A program made the position numbers and the translations under genes. Shown piece by piece: positions 1 through 9,000 of a DNA stretch of 64,000 nucleotides. The notes beneath the pieces are model-generated. The model was not told where the DNA came from and did no database searches. It saw only the letters and a program-made list of their open reading frames with translations. Each line of letters begins with the position of its first letter. Positions within the stretch are counted from its first letter, which is position 1. Source of the DNA: Planctomycetaceae bacterium (GTDB lineage: Bacteria > Planctomycetota > Planctomycetia > Planctomycetales > Planctomycetaceae). Location of the stretch: contig JAWKTX010000018.1 in NCBI GenBank assembly GCA_041398825.1, positions 54,879-118,878 on the forward strand. Direction: 5' to 3'.

Positions 1-275
1 ATCTGAATCGTGGCCTCTCCGGCACTGGTCGCTGAGGAGGTCATATAGCGCATGTTCTGCACACCATTAATTGCCTGTTCCAGTATCACAAGCACCGAAT
101 CGACCAGTACATTTGCGCTGGCGCCGGGATACGAAACTGCAACAATCACGCTGGGTGGTGCGACAGACGGAAACTGGGAAATCGGCAATGAAACGATTGC
201 CAGGCCACCCATGAAAAGGATGAGCAGCGAGATGACAATTGCCAGCGCCGGACGGTGCAGGAATTTTGCAAACAT
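1..275 (-). CDS. RND (HAE1-type) efflux transporter permease, N-terminal fragment
   Basis: This is the first ~91 residues of an inner-membrane drug/metal/proton antiporter; the rest lies beyond the window edge. Reading starts at the ATG at 273-275 and opens with a short cytoplasmic stretch (MFAKFLHRPALA), a first membrane helix (VISLLILFMGGLAIVSLPI) and then the periplasmic segment with the family's conserved pattern QFPSVAPPSVIVAVSYPGAS. That N-terminus is characteristic of AcrB/MexB-like pumps. It follows the membrane-fusion adaptor gene by 13 bp on the same strand, so the two form an adaptor-pump operon. The substrate cannot be judged from this fragment. Confidence 0.9.
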   Translation of the reverse strand, partial: MFAKFLHRPALAIVISLLILFMGGLAIVSLPISQFPSVAPPSVIVAVSYPGASANVLVDSVLVILEQAINGVQNMRYMTSSATSAGEATIQ

Positions 276-288
276 TTGAAGGTATCTC

Positions 289-1377
289 TTATTCTGCGTG
301 AAATTTCAGATGCTCAAGTGCCTCTTCAGGCGACCTGAATTCACACTCCACCTCTTCGCCATCGCGCACCTGGCGTACGCCTTCGAAGACGATTCTTTCG
401 TCAACTTCCAGTCCGGATTCGATCACGTAGATGTCGTCCAGTTCATTCTGGATCCTGATTTCGCGCTGATGAACAACGTTGTGTTCGTCAACGACGTAGA
501 CATACTTTTTGGCGAGGATCTCGAACGTCGCTCGCTGAGGGATGACGATGGCGTTCTCATGCACTCGGCTGAGAAGCACCGTCCCTGTTTGCCCGTGTCT
601 CAGCAGTCCGTCGGGATTCGGAAAGTCGGCTCGGAATGCAATATTCCCCGTCTCATTATTGAAGTCTGCCTCAATGGCACCGATGACGCCACTTCGCGGA
701 AACAGGCTTCCATCCGCCAGCACAAGTTCGATCTTAAGATCATCGTTGTTCTGACTCGTCTTGTATTCCAGGTATCTTGCTTCGGGGACGTTGAAATACA
801 CCCACATGACATTGTTGTCAGACAACGTTGTCAGGACATCGCCTTCTGCTATCAGGCTGCCCTGCTGATGGCGCTGATGATCAATGATGCCATCAAAAGG
901 TGCGCGGACGGTCGCAAAGTTCAGTTCGGCCTCTGCAAGTTTGACATTGGCTTCGGCTTTAGCCAGCTTCGCTTCGGCCAGCGCGACTTCAGGCTGGGCA
1001 ACGACGTTCTGACTGAATAGTCGTTGTGTATTGTTAAGTTCGATTTCCGCAAGTTGCACTTCGGCGAGTTCCGCGTCCAGCCTCGCCTGATACAGGGTTG
1101 GAACAATCTTGAACATCGTTTCGCCTGCTTTTACGGCCTGTCCTTCTTTGACCGGGATGGCTTCCAGGTAACCGGATTCCAAAGCGCAGACATCAATGTG
1201 GCGATGCGAGTGAATCTGACAGACATATTGCTGCGTGAGAGTTACTGACTGCAGCTGAGGTGACGTGGATACGATCTTGTGGTGTTCATGTTCAACATGT
1301 TCTTCATGCTTGTGGCAGCCAGCCAGAACAGTCGACAGAAGCAGGATTTTCATTACCGGAGACAAATGTGTTTTCAT
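289..1377 (-). CDS. RND efflux periplasmic adaptor (membrane fusion protein), lipoprotein
   Basis: This is the periplasmic adaptor that links the downstream inner-membrane pump to an outer-membrane channel. From the chosen ATG at 1377 it starts MKTHLSPVMKILLLSTVLAGC, a lipoprotein signal with lipobox LAGC; an alternative ATG lies at 1353. The predicted mature N-terminus is very His-rich (CHKHEEHVEHEHHK). Then come the split biotinyl-lipoyl domain (YLEAIPVKEGQAVKAGE and later VRAPFDGIID), a long Ala/Glu-rich alpha-hairpin between them, a beta-barrel region (NVPEARYLEYK) and a membrane-proximal domain. About 362 residues is usual for the family. The His cluster suggests metal handling, but similar sequences occur in other adaptors, so this is inference. 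Confidence 0.92.
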   Translation of the reverse strand: MKTHLSPVMKILLLSTVLAGCHKHEEHVEHEHHKIVSTSPQLQSVTLTQQYVCQIHSHRHIDVCALESGYLEAIPVKEGQAVKAGETMFKIVPTLYQARLDAELAEVQLAEIELNNTQRLFSQNVVAQPEVALAEAKLAKAEANVKLAEAELNFATVRAPFDGIIDHQRHQQGSLIAEGDVLTTLSDNNVMWVYFNVPEARYLEYKTSQNNDDLKIELVLADGSLFPRSGVIGAIEADFNNETGNIAFRADFPNPDGLLRHGQTGTVLLSRVHENAIVIPQRATFEILAKKYVYVVDEHNVVHQREIRIQNELDDIYVIESGLEVDERIVFEGVRQVRDGEEVECEFRSPEEALEHLKFHAE

Positions 1378-1952
1378 GTTTTTACTCGGTGAGCTGCACG
1401 ATTCATGGGCGCAGCGAGGGCGCACTGATTCACAGAAGACTCGTTCCCCATTTCCTTTTTGCAGAACACGAAACAGCTTCGCGTCGTTAATGAGGCATCA
1501 CTGCGCTTTGCCCGATCACTTCAGATTCGGGTGCAGTTTGTCGATGCACGAGCTGCCGCATACGAATCATGGCGGACGACTAAAACGGATGGATGTGATG
1601 GTGAAATGCTCGCCTTCAACGACCACAGGTCACCGGGCCGTTGACCTCACTGAAGGAGGTGCCCAAGCAATCGCGATGCCAACTCGAACGAATTCCCGAC
1701 CAGTTGTCGTGAAATAATCCATGTCGGTGACTCTGATGTGCAAAAGACTCGGGAATTCCATTGGTTCGGGAATGACCATCGTTACCAGCGAAGGCATCGG
1801 GGCGATCAAATTCTGGCCACGCACAGCGCCCTGAATGAACGGTGTCGAGCAGAATCAGGAAGTGCAGTCGCTGCAGTGCGCGTTCATTTCCCAGGGTGGC
1901 GAGAAAATGACACCGACCGACTTTGAACGATCAATTTACGGAGAGAAGCCGA
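1378..1952. other. Non-coding interval, no feature recognised
   Basis: About 575 bases lie between the efflux adaptor start and the sulfatase stop, both read on the minus strand. The open frames here have unlikely amino-acid composition and no family signature. The stretch should hold the promoter of the efflux operon, but I see no convincing promoter, hairpin or repeat. Confidence 0.4.
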
Positions 1953-3524
1953 CTACTTCGTCTTCCTGGATTTCTTGTTTCCCGGTGTCGGTGTATTCCG
2001 GTTGCCGTTGTCTTTCTTCGACGCCTTCTTTCGACTCCCACCACGACGTTCAGCAGCCTCGGCCTCTTTGGTGCGAATATACGACTCACGAAATGCCTGG
2101 TCTGAGCGATTCTGAAAGACTGGCAGCATCGGGTCAGACGTGCGACTCATCCATGCTTCCAATTCCCGTCGGAGCTTCTCCGCGGTCTCCTGATGAGCGG
2201 GAGATGCGATCAGATTATGGAGACAATCCGGGTCATTTCGAACGTCAAACAGCTCTTCAGGAACCCGGTGCTGGTAGAGCTCATGGCGGAATCGAATGGC
2301 ATCATCGACCCTGGCGAGTTCGGCCATCCGTCGGTATGTGGAGGTCCCGGTGGTTGCTGTGGCCATGACGCGTTCACCATTCGACCAGGGGTTGAAGATG
2401 TAAAGATATTCTGCAGTCTGTACGGCACGCATCGGGTCCCGAGAACCTCCGGCGTTTTCGTTGTACTCCTTGAAGACGTAATCTCGATCGCTTTGAGTTT
2501 GCCCCTTCAGCAGCGGAGCGAACGAGCGACCGTCGAGCCCTGCTGGATGATCGATGCTGAAGATGTCAAGCAACGTGGGAGTAAAATCCACGGCCGATAC
2601 CATATGCCGGTTGTCGATACTGCCGGGCTTTGTAACTCCTGGCCAGCGGATCATCAGAGGTGTATGGGTGCTGTGGTGGTAGAGCTGTGTCTTGGCAAAT
2701 GGGAGCGGCATCCCGTGATCGGAAAGGAACATGACCAGCGTTCTGTCCGCCAACTTTGATTCCTCAAGCGCCAGCAGAATCTGGCCGACCGCATCGTCCG
2801 CGCGTCGGACGGACGAATAGTAATGGGCAAGTTCTTTGTGAACGACAGGGTCATCGAACAGAAAACCGGGAATTGGCGTCTCTTCCGCCGTGAAGACTCG
2901 ACTGGGGACGTATTCATCCGGAACCGTCTGCCCGCGATTTCCTTCAGCAAAAAAAGGCTTATGCGGATCTGCGATGTTGATCAATAGGCAGAACGGTTTG
3001 TTCTGCATGCCAGCTGCCTGAATCCCCTGCCTCGTAGCATCGCCGTAAGATACCGGGTCTTTTGTGTGGCGCTGACGTCCATTCTCTGCCGTATCAAGAT
3101 TCAAGTCCCACTGATACGGTGAATAGGGTGTTGAGTGTGAGACCTTGTGCCGAATCGCAGTAAAGTAGCCCGCCTGCTTCATCAGGTCGCAGAGAACGGG
3201 GTAGCCGGGATTTCGAACCTGGTAAAAGCCCTCGACGCCGTTGTTGTGCGGATAACGCCCGGACCACATAACATTTCGTGACGGCATACAGTTGCCAACC
3301 TGCACGTGAGCCATTGTGAACCGAAGACTTTCGGATGCGAGCTTGTCGACATGCGGGCTGGTGTCCGCAAGCCTGCACCCGAAAACCCCGAGCGAATCCG
3401 CGCTCATGTCATCGACTGTGATAATCAAAAGGTTCAGACGCTGACTTTGTCCGACAGCGATGCAGGAAAAGAGGAACTGTCCAAGCAGAAAAGCAAGTAC
3501 GATTCGTGTTGAAAGCATCAGCAA
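1953..3524 (-). CDS. Secreted sulfatase (arylsulfatase-like, type I)
   Basis: This hydrolase of sulfate esters belongs to the alkaline-phosphatase superfamily. A hydrophobic leader of about 25 residues (IVLAFLLGQFLFSCIAVG) precedes the metal-binding segment LLIITVDDMSADSLGVFGC (Asp38/Asp39). The formylglycine motif is C79-M-P-S-R83, followed by the usual MWSGRYPHNNGV. The second metal cluster is visible as LVMFLSDHGMPLPFAK. The tail is unusually Lys-rich (KKASKKDNGN... KKSRKTK). 523 residues is normal for the family. Planctomycetes carry many such enzymes for degrading sulfated algal polysaccharides; the exact substrate cannot be read here. The gene appears monocistronic. It would need a formylglycine-generating or anaerobic maturase enzyme, which is not in this window. 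Confidence 0.93.
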   Translation of the reverse strand: MLMLSTRIVLAFLLGQFLFSCIAVGQSQRLNLLIITVDDMSADSLGVFGCRLADTSPHVDKLASESLRFTMAHVQVGNCMPSRNVMWSGRYPHNNGVEGFYQVRNPGYPVLCDLMKQAGYFTAIRHKVSHSTPYSPYQWDLNLDTAENGRQRHTKDPVSYGDATRQGIQAAGMQNKPFCLLINIADPHKPFFAEGNRGQTVPDEYVPSRVFTAEETPIPGFLFDDPVVHKELAHYYSSVRRADDAVGQILLALEESKLADRTLVMFLSDHGMPLPFAKTQLYHHSTHTPLMIRWPGVTKPGSIDNRHMVSAVDFTPTLLDIFSIDHPAGLDGRSFAPLLKGQTQSDRDYVFKEYNENAGGSRDPMRAVQTAEYLYIFNPWSNGERVMATATTGTSTYRRMAELARVDDAIRFRHELYQHRVPEELFDVRNDPDCLHNLIASPAHQETAEKLRRELEAWMSRTSDPMLPVFQNRSDQAFRESYIRTKEAEAAERRGGSRKKASKKDNGNRNTPTPGNKKSRKTK

Positions 3525-3798
3525 ATTTCCTGCGCTTCAGGCAAATGAGGGACGAAAGCCATACGTTGGACGGGCTCTTGATCTGCGGCTTTCCGATCAC
3601 ATTCTGATGGCCAGGTGCCCTTTTCGCCACTCTGCCGGTTAATCCGAAGGATCATTGAGCGGAATTCGAATCATATGGGTGGCATGCATCGAGAATTGTC
3701 CTGAGCACAGATGCCCTCTTAGCGAAATCTTTCGTGTCGAGTATCATTCACGGCAGATAGATTCACATCATGGAATTGTGTGCGTGGGACAAAATCAG

Positions 3799-4584
3799 AT
3801 GAAACGAGTGCAAAGCGAAATCATGTTGACGGAATCCTCGCCTCTTCGGGGCCAAAGCAGAGTCGTGGTGGCTTTAGCGAACAGCATTCTCCTGTTAGCA
3901 ATTAGCTGTGGAATAGCAATTGGCTGTGGAACTCGGACGGATACGTCAGGACCCACTGGGGCCCCACAAGCCAGCTCTGAAAGAGATGGGCAAGTCACGA
4001 CGCCATTCGAACTGCTGACGGAACTGAATGAATCGCAACAGCAACAAAAGGAAATTGCTCTTGCGGCGAAGGATGAATTGTTCAAACGTCTGTCCAATCG
4101 CCTGATGGGTGTTCTTCAAAACGATGGAGCCGCGAAGGCAATCGAAGTCTGCCGCGTCGATGCGTCCGCATTTTCGGAACAGGTTGGACATGAGTTTGGG
4201 GTAGAAATCGGTCGGACGTCTTTCAAACTCAGGAGCGGTGCAAATCCATCACCAGACTGGGCCAACAAGTTTGTTGAAGACAGAATTGATGAACCTCGTT
4301 TTGTGACTTTACCGCAAGACGCCTTTGGAGCGTTCCTGCCGATCATGCTTCAGAAAAAGTGTGAGATTTGCCATGGTCCCGAAGAGCAGATTGCGTCGGA
4401 TGTCAGGGATGCCCTGAAACTCCATTACCCGAACGACAAAGCAACCGGATTCAGTGAAGGCGATTTGCGTGGATGGTTTTGGATAGAAGTTCCGCGAGAC
4501 GCCAAACTCCCGTCTCACACATCAGAACAGCCGAAAGCGGAAGCACGAATTCCTCAATCGGGATCACCCACAATAAGGGTATGA
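3799..4584 (+). CDS. DUF3365 (Tll0287-like) haem-motif lipoprotein
   Basis: About 261 residues from the ATG at 3799; ATG 3823 is an alternative and the open frame runs upstream to 3655. A hydrophobic stretch (VVVALANSILLLAISCG) ends in a lipobox-like AIGC at residue 43, suggesting a membrane-anchored lipoprotein. A low-complexity linker leads into the DUF3365 domain (helical part with NRLMGVLQNDGAAKAIEVC; core with GRTSFKLRSGANPSPDWA). One c-type haem motif, CEICH, sits at about residues 188-192. Members of this family bind a single haem and are thought to act as redox or sensor domains. The context (sulfatase upstream, UV endonuclease downstream) gives no functional clue. Confidence 0.85.
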   Translation: MKRVQSEIMLTESSPLRGQSRVVVALANSILLLAISCGIAIGCGTRTDTSGPTGAPQASSERDGQVTTPFELLTELNESQQQQKEIALAAKDELFKRLSNRLMGVLQNDGAAKAIEVCRVDASAFSEQVGHEFGVEIGRTSFKLRSGANPSPDWANKFVEDRIDEPRFVTLPQDAFGAFLPIMLQKKCEICHGPEEQIASDVRDALKLHYPNDKATGFSEGDLRGWFWIEVPRDAKLPSHTSEQPKAEARIPQSGSPTIRV

Positions 4585-4635
4585 CGGCAACGAACCACTT
4601 CGCCGGGCCTGTGGATGTTGTTACGGATTTTTACT

Positions 4636-4751
4636 GCCATCATCATCCATGCAGCCATCATCGTCCATGCAGCCATCAGCGTCCGGACTGCCATCAACGT
4701 TCAGAATTGCGACCAACGTTCAGAATTGCCATCAATGTCAGAATTGCGACC
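4636..4751. repeat. Imperfect 18-19 bp tandem repeat upstream of and into uvsE
   Basis: Six consecutive units start at 4636, 4654, 4672, 4690, 4709 and 4728, with a partial seventh at 4746. Units follow the pattern GCCATCANCGTCCATGCA in the first copies and drift to GCGACCAACGTTCAGAATT in the later ones. Unit lengths alternate 18/19, so the array is not a coding repeat in one frame. It lies immediately upstream of uvsE and overlaps its likely start codon (4735). It could be slippage-generated or contain operator-like sites. Confidence 0.75.
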
Positions 4752-5715
4752 AGTGACTCGACTGACGCCCGAGGGCGAGCCCAGTTTTGGCGAGCCCCGC
4801 TTCGGTCTTTGCTGTATCTTTTCGGAGCAGCCAATTAAGTTTCGGAACACAACGGTCAAGGCCGTGAAGGCGATGAACAGGGATCTGGCTCTGGAAAAAC
4901 TGTCCGGACTTTGCCTGCACAACGCCGATGCTCTGCAGAAATCACTTCACTTCTGCGCTGAAAATGGCATCGGTTGTTTTCGAATCAACAGTCAGATTCT
5001 GCCGGTAAAGACTCATTCCGAATGCGGATACGATATCAGTGAACTTCCGGATGGAAACGAAATCATCCGGCGTTTTCAGGCGTGTGGTGAGTTTGCCGGG
5101 ACAAATGACATTCGCTTGAGTTTCCATCCCGATCAGTTCGTCGTTCTGAATTCACCGCGCCCGGATGTTGTCGATCGTTCGCTGAGTGAACTCGAGTATC
5201 AGGCTGAAGTGGCTGAATGGGTGGGAGCGGATGTGCTGAACATTCACGGCGGCGGAGCCTACGGCAATAAGTCTGAGGCGCTGGGGCGATTTGCCGAATC
5301 CCTCAATCGCTTAACAGATCGCGCGAGAAAAAGGCTGACAGTTGAAAACGATGACACGACATACACTCCCGCTGAACTGCTGCCATTATGCCGGGCAGAA
5401 GGCATACCGCTTGTCTACGACGTGCATCATCATCGATGTCTTCAGGACGGCCTGACAGTCGAGGTTGCAACAGAAGAAGCCGTCGCCACATGGAATCGTG
5501 AGCCAATGTTTCACCTGTCCAGTCCGATGGACGGATGGAATGGGCCAAAACCCGAGCGACATCACGATTTCATTGACTTGAATGATTTTCCGGAATGTTG
5601 GCGGCAGAAGAGATTGACGGTCGAAATCGAAGCCAGAGCGAAAGAGCTGGCCGTGCTGAAGTTGATCCGGCAACTTTCTGATGACTCCTCGCATGCGGAC
5701 GGCGTCATTCTGTGA
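4735..5715 (+). CDS. uvsE: UV damage endonuclease (UvsE/UVDE family)
   Basis: TIM-barrel endonuclease that nicks DNA 5' of UV photoproducts and starts an alternative excision-repair route. The conserved N-terminus RFGLCCIFSEQPIKFRNTT is followed by ENGIGCFRINSQILP, LSFHPDQFVVLNSP (metal-site His), the strongly conserved LNIHGGGAYGNK, LTVENDDTTYTP, PLVYDVHHHRC and LSSPMDGWNGPKPERHHDFI. These supply the His/Glu/Asp residues that bind the metal cluster. The family motif begins just after residue ~20, so I chose the ATG at 4735; an in-frame start at 4615 would add ~40 low-complexity residues encoded by the tandem repeat. At about 326 residues it is family-sized. A class II photolyase is at the other end of the window. 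Confidence 0.92.
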   Translation: MSELRPVTRLTPEGEPSFGEPRFGLCCIFSEQPIKFRNTTVKAVKAMNRDLALEKLSGLCLHNADALQKSLHFCAENGIGCFRINSQILPVKTHSECGYDISELPDGNEIIRRFQACGEFAGTNDIRLSFHPDQFVVLNSPRPDVVDRSLSELEYQAEVAEWVGADVLNIHGGGAYGNKSEALGRFAESLNRLTDRARKRLTVENDDTTYTPAELLPLCRAEGIPLVYDVHHHRCLQDGLTVEVATEEAVATWNREPMFHLSSPMDGWNGPKPERHHDFIDLNDFPECWRQKRLTVEIEARAKELAVLKLIRQLSDDSSHADGVIL

Positions 5716-6044
5716 CTGCGTCTGTTGAACGGCTTGCACGTCAGTGAAACGCAAGCCAAGGTCTTCCGCGGCGCATTTCGGAAGCCTGTTCTGACGGGTC
5801 ATGCAGGGAGCTTGCTTCGGTTGACCTGCAATCTCTGGTGACCGTCGCGAAACCAGCAGAATTTGAAATTTGCAAATCACTGGATGGCAGGCAATTCCAC
5901 TTTTCACAGCCGGACAATGCGAATACGCTCCATTCGTGCTGCATGACTGGGCCCGCTTTCGGGAATCAGGATTCGTGCGTCGTTTGATCCGGGATCCCTG
6001 CGAATCAATCACAGTCATCTCAGCAAACCATTGATGGAACGCAG
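5716..6044. other. Non-coding interval, no feature recognised
   Basis: About 330 bases separate uvsE from the large beta-propeller gene. No credible reading frame, RNA gene, hairpin with T-tract or repeat was seen. It presumably carries the promoter for the downstream two-gene unit. Confidence 0.35.
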
Positions 6045-9000
6045 ATGAACAGGCTTTTTCGAACATCTCGACATTTCGCCATTTTATTGTTTGCGGCGAG
6101 CATGTTCGGAAGGCAGGAGTTGTGTGCTGTGGCAGCGCAACTCGAGGAAATGAAGTTCGAAGAGCCCACAGCGGCGGCTCATCCGCACGGAGACCTTCAA
6201 ACGTTGTCCGAGCTCCTGGTGATTGCGAGAGACCGCGACAGGCAATTGCAGGTTCTCGAAGAAAATCTCCAGGCGAATGGCAACAATTCCACCGGGGGGG
6301 CCGATCGTCCGTTTCTGGGCCCGGATTCGCTGTCCATTGATTCTGAAACTGGTGAAATCAAGGGACACTACGCCTGGCAGGTACGGCTTCTTCGAAACGC
6401 GTCGCCATCTGTGCGTCAGGCATGGGATCGGCGATGGTCGACCAATGCTTCTGTTGCCCTGAACCAGGCTGTCGCTCGACGTGACGCAGGTGCCATCTTA
6501 TCAGTCGCGCGGAGTTATCCATTAACATCCGCCGGATTTGAAGCAGCACAACTGCTGATGGCACTGTTGATTGAAAAAGGACAGGTGCAGCAGGCATCAA
6601 TACTGTTGCGTACCTGTGAATCAGTTTACGGTGCAATACCTCCGTTTGAGCGAAGGATGGCAGCCCTTCGACGAGCAATGCAGGAAGTGATGCGGCGTCA
6701 CGGAAACGGTTCCGCATACGGTCAGCGATACGCAAACGCAGAATTGTTCCCGACTGTATCTGAAACCGATAGTCCACCGTGGCCAGAGCCGGTCTGGACG
6801 TGGCGTGGCGACAATCTGCTGTCTTCTGTGCCAGGTATCTCATCCGGGACTCATGTGTCATTTTGTAACTGGCAACCCATCATTTCGGGGGATCGAGTTC
6901 TTGTTCGCTCGCCTAAAAAACTGGCCGCGCTGGATCGATCTACAGGTGAGGTGCTGTGGTCGGTCCGATGCGACGTACAGTCAGAAAATACGGAGATGAC
7001 AACAAGAAGCCGACCGCGCCTCTCGATTGATGAAACAATCCATTTTGATGATCCCCTGATGTCACGAGCGGCCTTCGGAAACTTCACATGCGATGGTCAG
7101 TTTGTGTATTTTATCGACGGCTTTGATGCCTCAAATCGCCGTGATCAATACTCCAATTCGCCTCGCAATGCAGATCCGTTTGGTCAACTCAGACTGCAGT
7201 TGGGGGGGCAACAGCGATTGCAGTTGATCAATCCTGGTGGGCAGGATTTCCCTTCGGACCTGAATAAGCGCCGCGGCATGGGTATTCGCCTGGTAGCTGT
7301 TCAGCTTGATGCAGAACAACGCAGCAACCCGATTGCATGGATTCTGGGCGACCAGAGTTTCCGGTACCGATTCGATTCCGGGGGCACTGAGCATCCAGGC
7401 GAAGGAGATCTCCGTGAAAAAGTGGAAGACGACCGACGCGATGCGGTTCAGGCTACAGGAACCGAAGATGTTCATTCCGGAACAGCGACGAATCCGTTCG
7501 ACGGTCATTCCTTTCTTTCGAGTCCCGTCGGTTACGAGAGTCGGTTGTTCCTGCTGTCGACGTTGAATGCGAATCAGTTGCTGAGTTGCGTTGAACGGAC
7601 GACTGGGGAGCTCATCTGGCAACAACCGCTGGTGTATCACGAGAGTGAGCCTCTTGCAGGTGTCACCGATATGTCGGCCGCGCAAACGGCATCCTCCCTC
7701 CATACGTGGAATGACGACGTCGTCTGCAGTCTCTGGAATGGCATCATTGTTTCCTGTCGACAATCCGACGGGGCGCTGAACTGGGCGACGTGCGTTGTGA
7801 ATGATGACCTTGGGATAGCGGCAACGCGGCAACGACTGCTGGACGCCGATCAGGATTCGGGGATTGGATTTTTCAGCACGCTGCACGGCGACTTGATGGT
7901 GGCTTCCAGTCCCGGTTCAGCGCTGGTTTCGTGCGTGAATGTGGCTGATGGCCATCTACTCTGGCAGGCACCGCGTACGAATTCGCAGACAAAAGGGGCC
8001 GATGATCACTATGTCGCAGGAATAACAGACGGCAATGTGGTCCTGGTTGGGAGCCAGCACTGCCGTTCACTCGATCTTCAAAGCGGTATGGAAGTCTGGA
8101 CGGCAGAAGTCATACCGTCCACGGGGCGCGCGTGGTGCACCGGTGATTTGTGTCTGATTCCGGAATCCAACGGCCGAATTGCTCAGGTTCGTGTTTCCGA
8201 TGGAACAGTTTATCGTTGCGATCCACGCGTGCTGCCCGGTGGGTTACCACACATCTCCGGTACGGTGACGGGTGATGATCAGTACGTCTACGTGAGCGAC
8301 ACGGTTCAGGTGTCTGCGTTCCTTCGCAATGACGTGTTGCTGCAAAGAATGGAGAAACGGGAAGCTGCTCAGCCAACTCTGACTGACTTTCTGAAGTATG
8401 CCCGAAGCCTTGTGCTGGGCGATAAAACGCATGAGGCAATCAGGCTGGCGATTCGTACTTTAGACAGTCAACCTTCAGCTCAGCCCGAAGAGAGTCAACA
8501 GCGCGTTCGAGAAGCTCTGGAAACTTTTGCAGCCGAATTAATCCTGTCGACCGCCTATGAGTCTTTCGTGAATCGCGATTCCACATCCGGTCAAACGGAT
8601 CTGGCCGTTGATGAGGTGATCGGTTACCTGGACTGGCTTCGTCATGTGCGTCTGGCGCGGCAGCACTCCGTTCTGTTTCATTTGCTTGCCGTCGCTTATG
8701 GTGTCGAAGAGCTCGATCTGTCCAGGATGCAGAAGAATGGTCGGTGGTTCCGTGACAACGTGACGATGACGGAAAGCTGGCAGATCAGCCCGATGCTGGT
8801 CGCGAATGCGATTGAAGGTGATCTGTTCCGGCAACAACAGGAAGCCACTTTCAAGTCATTAGCGCGATCACGACAGAGTTCGGTGGGGCTGCCTGTGACT
8901 CCGGCGGATATATCTGTGGCATCGACAATGCTGGCAGATGATGCAGACGCGGCTGAAGAAGTACGGGAATCACTGGCCGACCGAATGCTGCTGCGCGGTG

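Noticed and set aside
1265..1717. 150-codon plus-strand frame over the efflux adaptor start and the following spacer
   Set aside because: It overlaps the adaptor's signal peptide on the other strand and has no family signature.
7131..7886. 251-codon minus-strand frame inside the beta-propeller gene
   Set aside because: It is antisense to a clear repeat-containing protein and has no signature.
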